A stretch of 64,000 bases of DNA from Perkinsus olseni (taxonomy: Eukaryota > Perkinsozoa > Perkinsida > Perkinsidae), in contig JABANP010000053.1 of the NCBI GenBank assembly GCA_013115135.1, positions 1-64,000 of the forward strand, written 5' to 3'. Made by a program: the position numbers and the translations under genes. This document shows positions 20,260-28,453 of this stretch, one piece after another (position 1 is the first letter of the stretch; the number at the start of each line of letters is the position of its first letter). The notes beneath the pieces were generated by a model that was given only the letters and a program-made list of their open reading frames with translations, was not told the origin of the DNA and made no database searches.

Positions 20260-21040
20260 CTAGGAGAGAACTCCATGTGTGGGCCAAAGTGGATCCACAC
20301 GTAGGTTTGAGATCGACATATCGCCTTTCGAGGGCTCAGAATTCAACAAGTTCAAGATCTCCCGGCGGAGTCGCATGCATGACGATTCTCTCACGCGTAT
20401 AATCTGATCCAGATTCTCTGAGTGTCTACCAATTGTCTCGGACTTCGCTACATTGATTACGAAAAAATGATTGGTAATTTGCTCGACCAAGAGTTGAAAC
20501 ATGTCTTTTAGCTGCGGTATCATAACTTGGGAACATCCGCTCCAGCAACCACAGTCCAGTTTGCTCTTGGACGAAATCATTCCTCGCGAAGTGTCGCTGC
20601 CGGGCCATTGGGACATGGCCGTCGTTCCTCCTCCAGTATCTACCCGGCAGACTGGCGACAGCCAGATGTCTAATAGGCAGCGTCTCTCGATTATCCCGGA
20701 TTTACCTACATTAACTACGACAAAAATGGTTCATGAATAAAATATGATAAGCAGCACTCGGCCATCTGTGGTCAATTAAAGACTAGAAGTATGACCTGAT
20801 AGCGTAGGCGAATGGACGAAGTATCGTGATCTACTTGGAGCGCACCGTGTCTCTGATTTGCAGAAGATGCTGTCGTGGAGGGCTATGAACCAGCGTTGGT
20901 AATTTTCTCGATCAAGGGTCGCAACGTATCCCTCCGCTGCGGTATTATAACTTGGGAACAACTGCCTGGTAGCTAGAGTCCAGCTTGCTCAAGGACAAGG
21001 TCACTCCTTGCGAAGTGTCACGGCCGGGCCAGTGGGACAT
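20260..21040 (-). repeat. Diverged tandem duplication with a shared reading frame
   Basis: Segments about 20470-20617 and 20900-21040 are diverged copies (both contain AACTTGGGAACA and GAAGTGTC.C.GCCGGGCCA). On the minus strand both keep one frame with FPSYDTAAKRHVSTL in one and FPSYNTAAEGYVATL in the other, followed by NYQ. Similarity is better at protein than at DNA level, so the segment was probably coding. I recognise no family; it may be a small duplicated gene or exon. Confidence 0.55.
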
Positions 21041-21135
21041 GCCGCGCCGTCGTGGCGCATATTCTTTACCACGATGCGTGACACGCGGACACGTTCTTAT
21101 CGCACTTCTTTCTTATGGGAACAAGTGAGTACAGT

Positions 21136-21172
21136 CGTGTCTTCCCGCTAGTCAGACTAGCGGGAAGACACG
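21136..21172. repeat. Perfect 37-bp palindrome (18+1+18)
   Basis: An 18-base arm (CGTGTCTTCCCGCTAGTC) and its exact reverse complement are separated by one A. A short outer ACAAG/CTTGT pair extends the structure. Confidence 0.95.
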
Positions 21173-21184
21173 CTTGTGAAGTCT

Positions 21185-21215
21185 AGAAATCAAGACTAGC
21201 CTAGTCTCGATTTCT
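21185..21215. repeat. Near-perfect palindrome (15+1+15)
   Basis: Arms AGAAATCAAGACTAG and CTAGTCTCGATTTCT are complementary except at one position, around a single C. It begins 13 bp after the preceding perfect palindrome. Confidence 0.9.
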
Positions 21216-21518
21216 CGTCCTGCCGCTGAGAACTTCCCGTGCTTTCTTCTGATAGGAAACCCCGGAGCACTGATGCACTGGCTTCTCGGATCGGACGTGG
21301 CGTGTCAGCGACTGGGCTGTGACAGTGACATCGTCCGGGTACAGCGATCTATCTCTTACACCACCCACTTCGAATCGGTTCAACGTCCGAACTGGTCTTC
21401 TTCCTCTGATCCGAACTGGTTTACCGGAGAACCGTCACTCGGTGACGTAAGTCGGGGAAATCGTGCCCCTGCACGTTCGAGGAGAAATCCTTGTCAGTGT
21501 TACCAGTACTGTAGTTTC

Positions 21519-22013
21519 CACTTTCTAAACGCAACGCCCACGGGCATGCCCGAGTCAGCCCCAGAAACAACAGTTATTAATGTGAGCCCTTGCAATTGAT
21601 GAAGCCGCAATCTCGGTAGTGTGTCAGCTCGTTGATACTATCCTGGATGTCCTCCAATGCTCGATGCGTTGCCCTCTTCCCAGTGAAGGCCTCCAGAGCC
21701 TTCGGGTCCCATCTCTTGGCAAGCTCCTTCAGCGTGCTCACATCGAGCACACGATAATGAAGGTAGCCTGAGAAGATGAGTGGACGGCACGCAGCTTGAG
21801 CCCGGCCGAGGCAGCCCTTCTCGGGCAGTAAAATGACTCGATGACTTTCTGTATCTTATCGCTGAACTTCGGCATGTACTTCTCCAGGAACCTCTTGTCA
21901 ACATGCACAGTGTTGCCTGCGGGGAGCCCTTGGCCTTCACTAACAAATTTTGCAGCGACCTGATAACAATTGGTTCACTCCGGAAGACTACTGTCACTGA
22001 ACTGACCTCGGCC
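21519..22013 (-). pseudogene. Truncated oligoribonuclease copy
   Basis: This segment matches 25852-26347 closely. It contains the 3' two exons and the intron between them of the oligoribonuclease gene, plus its 3' flank. The homology stops at 22013, just into the position of the third exon, so the catalytic DxE exon is missing; the preceding splice donor has also changed (GTGAGT to GTCAGT on the coding strand). It cannot make a working enzyme. Confidence 0.9.
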
Positions 22014-22045
22014 CCCTGAACTCAGCTATTCACAGACTGTTAGAC

Positions 22046-22096
22046 TGTTCGACGTTTTTTCTTTTCACAGTCGATGAGCTTGATCTCCCTGAACGC
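22046..22096 (-). pseudogene. Short fragment of a GT61 glycosyltransferase gene
   Basis: On the minus strand this piece encodes [14 protein letters not shown], matching AFREIKFIDCEEKK in the intact glycosyltransferase at 26990-28363 (about 27859-27906). DNA similarity covers about 50 bp. It lies between the oligoribonuclease and aldolase fragments. Confidence 0.75.
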
Positions 22097-22097
22097 A

Positions 22098-22765
22098 TCG
22101 TTATGCCACCATCTGCCAGGCCAATGGTCTTGTCCCCATCGTTGAGCCCGAGATCTTGACCGATGGTACTCATACTATCGAGACCTCTGCCTACGTCACC
22201 GAGAGGGTTTTGTCCGCTGTGTTCAAGGCCTTGAATGATCAGCATGTCCTTCTTGAGGGCTGCTTGCTCAAGCCCAACATGGTCACCGCTGGTGTGGACT
22301 GTCCCGAGCGCCCCACTGCTCAGAAGATCGCTGAGTTGACCGTTCGAACTCTCGCCCGTGCCGTGCCTCCGGCTCTCGTTGGTGTCACCTTCCTTTCCGG
22401 CGTTCAGAGTGAGGAGGATGCCTCCGTCAATCTGTCGGCTATGAACCAGCTCCCCAAGGAGCGTCGCCCGTGGGCTCTTACCTTCTCTTATGGTCGTGCG
22501 TTGCAGGCCAGTGCCATCAAGACCTGGTCAGGCAAGGAGGAGAACACCAAGGCCGCCCAGGAAGCTTTCCTCGTCCGTGCCAAGGCCAACTCCGAGGCCC
22601 AACTCGGCAAGTACCAGGGCTCTGGTGATGAGTCTGCTAAGAAGTCCTTGTACGTCAAGAACTATGTTTACTAAAGTGCTGCTTGATGACGATTATTTTT
22701 CCCAAACAGTGATATACGATTGTAACTCTAGTGAGTTACTAGTGTACGCGTGATGCGCTGATACT
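22098..22765 (+). pseudogene. Truncated aldolase copy (3' half of copy 2)
   Basis: From 22098 the sequence matches aldolase copy 2 from about 16698 to its stop and about 90 bp beyond. The first half of the enzyme, including the substrate-binding N-terminal residues, is absent. The Schiff-base Lys is kept ([11 protein letters not shown]) but the phosphate loop SGGQSEE has become SGVQSEE and one Glu codon is inserted near the C terminus. Almost all other codons are identical, so the duplication is recent. Confidence 0.93.
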
Positions 22766-22803
22766 GAGTCAGTATCAGCGCATCACGTCAGTATTACTGA
22801 CGT
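22749..22803. repeat. Two adjoining perfect palindromes at the edge of the aldolase fragment
   Basis: 22749-22787 is a perfect palindrome (19+1+19) built on GTGATGCGCTGATACTGA. 22785-22803 is another (9+1+9, ACGTCAGTA and TACTGACGT). The matching flank of aldolase copy 2 (about 17346-17372) has only the left arm. Confidence 0.95.
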
Positions 22804-24390
22804 TGTTGTCTTCCGTAGTTTGCAAAAGGATAGGTGTTACTCCTAAGGTGTACTGTTAGAAGTCAAGCTGGATATTCTGTGCTGAGATCTCCGCACAGGA
22901 GGATATAATTTCACGCTTGCGATTTCATGAAGGCAGATCCACGGTCTGAGAATTGCTTTATACTGTGAAGTAGAGTAGTAGTGTAAAGTTTACTGCTAAG
23001 ATAAAGGTTTGCCTTTGTTGCCGTTGAGAGCCTTCTATGAGGGGACGTCTTTCTCACAAATACGGCTCCCGCCCGACGAGATAGGGACAGAGTGCCTCAA
23101 ATAGCCAGTGACGAACGTAAGGTAGACTAGAGTTTCCACATGTTATGGTGTTGAGCCGTCAGTCGGCATTTTGGTCTCGTGCTGCTTCCCTGCGGTGACG
23201 CATGGATCGCGCCGACTAACCGATCAGTTTCGCGAGCCGAAGCCAGAGGTTTCCAAGCACGCGTAAGCGGGAAGGTGTTGGCCAGTTCAATTCGCTTACT
23301 ACGCGACAACCAATTTGCTCAAATGCGTGCTCAATTGCGTATACAGTTTCATAGTTGAAGTATCGTTGCGCGTGGTCGCACATTCACCCGCCGTCGGTGT
23401 TCCAAGCGCTCTTCAATAACGGACACTCCGGTGGTATCGCTGAAAACGGATATCGATGGGTCCCTTAGCAGCCCCTCTGGACTTGAGAGTCGCCGTTGAC
23501 GAATTACCAGTGCATACCGCCGACAGCAACGATCAGTGGCCAACGAACTTGTGTCACCACACAAAACCCGCAACGAAATCACGAACTGTCCAAACAATGG
23601 GTGAGAGAGGCGGACAGACCGCGACCCGATCGGGTGGCCATACTTGGTGGGTGGTGACTTACGGATGGTGATGTCACTGGCCGCTGATTGGGCCAGACAC
23701 CCACCCTGACGATTTGAGCTGGCGGCTTCTGTTGCCCACACTGTGGATTCCACAGGCTGTGGAGGACCTCCACTGGAGGTGAACAACTGAGCAGAGGCGC
23801 CTAAACGTCTCCTTACCAAGCCAACTGATGGACAATAGCGCGTCACCGTGCGGAGACGGCGCTGGTCTTGAAAGGGAGCCCTGTGACGACGAATATTGAG
23901 TTGGCCCTACTGGCCAAGACGTTCACAACCATCTCGAACAGTGACTCGCTCCGGCAATGTCATCGCTGTGGCGAGCCCCTAGTTCGCCTTTCTGCCAGCG
24001 AGCTGCCGACTCGGCAGTGCTGAGTACAGTCAGAGCCGCTTAGGCCGTTTAGCTTGCGTACTGCACAATCTGCACGTGGCGCATACTAAGCGGCGGCGGC
24101 TTCGAGTACTCGGCGGTCACAGCTCCCTGCTGCTGACCGGCGGTGCCGGTCACAAGTTGGCAGTTTCTGGGAGCGTCTTCAGCGAAAGCGAGGACATGCG
24201 AAGAGAAGTATCCCGGGCGGGCGTGGGATGGGGAAAAATCGAGCGTCGAGCAAACGTTCCTGAGAAGGCGCGGCTAGCGATAGCTCGTATCACCGGCCCG
24301 AGCGTTTCATAGTAATAAGCACTGGGCGCGCGGGTTGTCACGTTGTGTTCCTTCGCGCAAAGTTCGGGGAGGCTGTCCCCGAAGCGTCCT
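22804..24390. other. Unresolved stretch between repeats
   Basis: A minus-strand frame at 23349-23846 (165 codons) has a fairly protein-like 5' part (SSGGPPQPVESTVWATEAA) and a strong GTAAGT donor at 23662, but splicing to the acceptor at 23585 leads quickly to a stop, so I make no gene call. A small TTCGGGGA/TCCCCGAA hairpin sits near 24363-24382. Nothing else is recognised. Confidence 0.3.
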
Positions 24391-25195
24391 GGGGCCTATT
24401 TCAAAGAACAATTTACCTTAGGATCCTGAGGGATTAGGACGCCTTTTTAGGTTTTATGGCTCTCACATGGACCGATTCCTAAGCTTAAGACATAAGGGTA
24501 GGACATTAGGATCTTAACATTTAGGATTTAGGAATTAGGACGCGGTTATGACATTAGGATAGGCCGTTAGGACGTATGGATTTTACGAGGCACTTTTCCT
24601 AACGTTAGGATGCGCTGTTTAGGACAACATCTCAAAGTACCTCAGGGGGTACTTAAAAGGCATCCTAACCGCGAAAATGGTAGCCGTGACACGTCCCGCT
24701 CCGCTAGAAGCTCCCTGGTTCTCTCCCGGCACATGTCAAATCTTCGGGACTTGTGTATTTTAGCAGCAGTAACAGCGGCTACTGTTACTTCAGCGGCGTG
24801 CTGTGCAGTCTGTCTGGAAGTGCACTGCGAGTTGCAGACTGCAATCATTGCAGTACTTTTCTCGTAGGTCCAGCGCCTGAGGTAGTCAACAAGGTCTCAT
24901 CTTCATGGCCCGCGATTCAAGTGTTGTAGCTCGGTAGGTTAGGTAGCGCGACTGTCGCCCGTGAGACCGTCGGTTCGAACCTGGTAAATCCCATTTCTCT
25001 CCTTTTTTGCTTGGTATGGTAGGTTAGGACGTCTTTTTCCTGAGATAAGGACGTCTTTGAAATTAGGTCCTACTGTCCTTCAAGGATTTTCATGTGAAAC
25101 AGCTTGACTCTTTCAAGGACGTCCTAAGGTTAGGATCCTATTTTTAATAACGTCCTGAATCCTAACCAGTTAGGATTTCTTGTGAAATAGGCCCC
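24391..25195. mobile_element. 805-bp terminal-inverted-repeat element with Pol III-like signals
   Basis: The left end GGGGCCTATTTCA is repeated inverted at the right end, and similarity continues for about 30 bases with mismatches. Both subterminal regions are filled with TTAGGA/TCCTAA motifs, often TTAGGAC or TTAGGAT, more than twenty in all. There is no long open frame. A tRNA-like block lies in the middle. I see no obvious target-site duplication. Non-autonomous (MITE-like) DNA element is the best guess. Confidence 0.65.
24920..25008 (+). ncRNA. tRNA-like Pol III unit inside the element
   Basis: TAGCTCGGTAGG resembles an A box and GGTTCGAACC a B box; a TTTTTT run follows at 25003-25008. 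The central part resembles tRNA-Asp (ACTGTCGCCCGTGAGACC), but acceptor and T stems do not pair well, so it is not a normal tRNA gene. Confidence 0.5.
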
Positions 25196-25284
25196 TGATT
25201 TCTGCGGGTTTTGACCGATTGATAGTCCGGCACATCGCAGCCTTCGGCTGCGCCTTGTCTTCCTATCAACCTTGCATCATAGGG

Positions 25285-25640
25285 TGGTGACACTGTGTGT
25301 GTATAAGCTGGACGTGTCACCACATCATAGGCTGGTGACACTGTGTGTATAAGCTGGACGTGTCACCACATCATAGGCTGGTGACACTGTGTGTGTATAA
25401 GCTGGACGTGTCACCACATCATAGGCTGGTGACACTGTGTGTGTATAAACTGGACGTGTCACCACATCATAGGGTGGGACACTGTGTGTGTATAAGCTGG
25501 ACGAGTCACCACATCATAGGGTGGGACACTGTGTGTGTATAAGCTGGACGAGTCACCACATCATAGGGTGGTGACACTGTGTGTGTATAAGGTGGACGTG
25601 TTACCACATCATAGGGTGGTGACACTGTGTGTGTATGAGG
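25285..25640 (+). repeat. 48-bp minisatellite, array 2 (about 7.5 copies)
   Basis: Same unit as array 1, with period 46-48 bp and unit starts near 25285, 25333, 25379, 25427, 25475, 25521, 25569 and 25617. Most units keep the GGTGACAC/GTGTCACC inverted pair; two have GTGGGACAC with GAGTCACC instead. It lies about 90 bp past the inverted-repeat element. Confidence 0.93.
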
Positions 25641-25910
25641 TGGCAGTGATTCAAGGTGTGGTGCAAATTGGTGCTGCTCGTCGAATACGAGTCGCGTATG
25701 TGAACATCGTATGGTACTTTTAGGATGTAAATCGATATACAATGTAGGGACATCATCGCATACTCAACCCGATAGCAGTCGGCTCAAATCCACTTAAAAA
25801 AGCCAGGAGGGATCCTTGTTCCAGCTTGTCAGTTAGTCGGTACTAAGGCACCCACTTTCTGAACGCAACGTCCACGGGCATGCCCGAGTCAGCCTCAGAA
25901 ACAATATTTA

Positions 25911-26842
25911 TTAATGTGAGCCCTTGCAATTGATGAAGCCGCAATCTCGGTAGTGTTTCAGCTCGTTGATACTATCCTGGATGTCCTCCAGTGCTCGATG
26001 CGTCGCTCGCTTCCCCGTGAATGCCTCCAGAGCCTTCGGGTCCCATCTCTTGGCAAGCTCTTTCAGTGTACTCACATCGAGTACGCGATAATGAAGGTAG
26101 CCTGAGAAGATGAGTGGACGGCACGCAGCTTGAACCCGGCCGAGGCAGCCCTTCTCGGGCAGTAAAATGCATCGATGACTTTCTGGCTCTTACCGCTGAA
26201 CCTCGGCATGTACTTCTCGAGAAATCTCTTGTCAACATGCACAGTGTTGCCTGCGAGGAGCCCTTGGCCTTCACTAACAAATTTTGCAGCGACCTGATAA
26301 CAATTGGTTCACCTCGGAACGCTATCGCCACTGAACTCACCTCGGCCAGCTGGCGATCAGCCTCTCCCTCGCTAATTGTCGACTTCACCACTTCATCAGC
26401 CAGCAGGCCAGGCACGGGCTGTCCGTTCTCCCAACCGAACTGCTTCCGGCACCAGTCGTTCATGCCGTTCAGCACCTCATTCGGTTGATGTATCACCAGA
26501 TCCGGACCCTAGGAGCAACACTACCCAGCAGCACGAGCATGACGCTTGGTCAGACTCATAAACAAGACCAACCCCTCTTCGCGCTTGCACGCACCGTACC
26601 CGAACGAGCTAGCCAAAAAGAGAAACCGGCCTACCTCATGTAGAACGTTGAGATCTTTATCAGTAACAATAAGCGCCACTTCAAGTAGACGATCAGTCTC
26701 GCCAAGGACTCCATAAGCATCTCCAAGGTTCGTCATCTCACAATCAACCCACAGAAGGACTCCCTGAACTCAGAGCGGATAGCGGATGGCACGAGCAGAC
26801 GACAGCCCAGCTCACATTATTGGTCTTAGTTCTCGGTGCCAT
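25911..26842 (-). CDS. REXO2: Oligoribonuclease, DEDDh 3'-5' exonuclease
   Basis: Five exons in phase: 26842-26816, 26763-26635, 26508-26341, 26293-26194 and 26101-25911, giving 204 residues, the usual family length. All DEDDh landmarks are present: DxE in [32 protein letters not shown], the third acidic residue in [19 protein letters not shown] and the final H...D in [15 protein letters not shown]. The enzyme degrades the last short RNA oligonucleotides, in mitochondria and/or cytosol; the short first exon MAPRTKTNN is not an obvious mitochondrial presequence. It lies downstream of GT61 on the same strand with about 150 bp between. Its 3' part has been copied to 21519-22013. Confidence 0.93.
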
Positions 26843-26989
26843 GCTTGGGAACAACTCCGTGGTCCACTTTCGAAAGAAACGCCACAAAACGACGAAGGAC
26901 AACAACTGAACGGATGGCCAGAAGGAAAACCACGAAAAGGGCCCGACCACGAACACAAAACTCGGGGATTTACAAGTATTCATTGCCCT

Positions 26990-28363
26990 TCATGAGCGCA
27001 CGCACTCATGCCATTTCGACAAGGCCTCAGTGACAGACGCATCGAGCCGTTTGAGATCCCACTCAAATTCCCTGGTCGTATGGCCGACTCTCTGGTCAAT
27101 AAAGGTGTGACTGATGCCCCGGAAGGTGGCTAGATTTCGATAGTGTCCATCAGCTCCCGTGCCCAGCTCAAGCACACGTCCGCAGTCCGCCAAAAGCACC
27201 AGCCACCACAGGGCAGCGCCGTGCACTCCCACAAGAACGTCGGTGTTGGCCGCCACCTCCAACTGTTGCTGCAGCTTCATCTTGCCGAACTTGACCAGCT
27301 GCACTCTCCTCCCCTGTCTTTCGAGTGACTTCACCATCTCTGCCTCGTTCACTGCCCGTCTATTGAACCCCGTCCCTCGGGAAATAACCGTTATGCGTGG
27401 CTCGCCGGGTGGCGGCCTCGGATTGATACGATACACCTTCATGAGATGCTGACGATAGGCCATGAGAATTGGTGACCTGCCGCAGCCCTCCAACGGCAGT
27501 TTCGTGTGAAACGCTTGCTCCGGCGGCACTGGAAAAATGACTCTGTCAAAGCATACAGTTCCCCCGGCCTTTGCGAGCTCATCAGCATACACCGTCTTCC
27601 CAGGCGCCAGCAGGGTCTCATAGATGCCCAACAGCGGAAAAGTCTTCCTGGCGTCAGGTTTGGGTCGGTTGATCAAGAGGGTTGCATCTCCTGGCTCGAG
27701 TTCGAGCGCAGCCATCGTCATGAACAGGGTGAGGATTTCTTCGTGACTGTGCCAAGGGTTCCTTCCAAGCGTTTCCCTCGTACGGAAAACTACGACTGTT
27801 CCAAGCGTTCGCGAGCAGTTCGGCTGAACCCCCAAGGCGTCCTTAAACTCAGCCAGCTGTTTGTTCTTCTTCTCCTCACAGTCAATAAACTTGATCTCCC
27901 GGAACGCCTCAGAAGCACGACAGTTGCCGTAAAACCTAAGCCTGGTGAGCTCCTGCTCATCCTCGGTGTGGGTGTATAGATTGCGACCCTCGCACACGTA
28001 GTTCCTAGCGACGCCGCCTTTGGTTTTATCATAGCACTTCAACTCGCTGCCACCACCGTCACAGTAGACCTTGAAGGAGTCCAGCATCGCCCTTCGATAT
28101 TTCTCAACTCGACTAAGGCCGGCCAGAAGGCCACAGTCCTGAGGCTGCCCCCCATCATCATAGCGTGCAATCAGCCTTTCGAACAGCGATACCGACGCAC
28201 GTTGGCCGACCTCCGCTCCGCCCTCTGACCCCAAACCAATGGGTGCATCACGAAGAGTGTACATCATCCACATCCCCAAGGCGAGGACCGACGCTAGGAC
28301 GCAGCGGTATCTCAGATTTACCCTCGTCGAGGGAAATAATTTCGCTCGACGGCGCTTTTTCAT
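26990..28363 (-). CDS. GT61-family glycosyltransferase, type II membrane protein
   Basis: A single exon encodes 457 residues from MKKRRRAK; a longer frame begins at a TTG upstream. A basic N terminus followed by a hydrophobic segment at residues 21-37 (CVLASVLALGMWMMYTL) predicts a Golgi/ER type II anchor. The lumenal part contains the GT61 (DUF563/EOGT-like) C-terminal block: ITVISRGTGFNRRAVNEAEM, then QLEVAANTDVLVGVHGAAL (HG at 381-382), then VLELGT. Many Cys in residues 100-200 suggest a disulfide-bonded stem. Relatives transfer xylose, arabinose or GlcNAc to glycans or proteins; donor and acceptor here are unknown. A 50-bp fragment of a related copy lies at 22046-22096. Confidence 0.85.
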   Translation of the reverse strand: MKKRRRAKLFPSTRVNLRYRCVLASVLALGMWMMYTLRDAPIGLGSEGGAEVGQRASVSLFERLIARYDDGGQPQDCGLLAGLSRVEKYRRAMLDSFKVYCDGGGSELKCYDKTKGGVARNYVCEGRNLYTHTEDEQELTRLRFYGNCRASEAFREIKFIDCEEKKNKQLAEFKDALGVQPNCSRTLGTVVVFRTRETLGRNPWHSHEEILTLFMTMAALELEPGDATLLINRPKPDARKTFPLLGIYETLLAPGKTVYADELAKAGGTVCFDRVIFPVPPEQAFHTKLPLEGCGRSPILMAYRQHLMKVYRINPRPPPGEPRITVISRGTGFNRRAVNEAEMVKSLERQGRRVQLVKFGKMKLQQQLEVAANTDVLVGVHGAALWWLVLLADCGRVLELGTGADGHYRNLATFRGISHTFIDQRVGHTTREFEWDLKRLDASVTEALSKWHECVRS

Positions 28364-28453
28364 AGGGCAAGAATTCAAGCAACGTGGCGAAGTCCACTCA
28401 TCGACACTCTCAGCACAAAACAACAAGCTCGAGAGAAAACGTATGAGAACTCC

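Noticed and set aside
23349..23846. 165-codon minus-strand gene
   Set aside because: A strong donor in the middle implies an intron, and splicing to the obvious acceptor leads to an early stop; no family recognised.
24901..24992. Functional tRNA-Asp gene
   Set aside because: The central part resembles tRNA-Asp, but acceptor and T stems do not pair, and it sits inside an inverted-repeat element.
24391..25195. Internal telomeric repeat tract because of TTAGGA motifs
   Set aside because: Motifs are irregularly spaced, on both strands and variable; they are bounded by inverted termini, so a mobile element explains them better.
25285..25640. CRISPR array
   Set aside because: Repeat units are contiguous at 46-48 bp without unique spacers, and the genome is eukaryotic.
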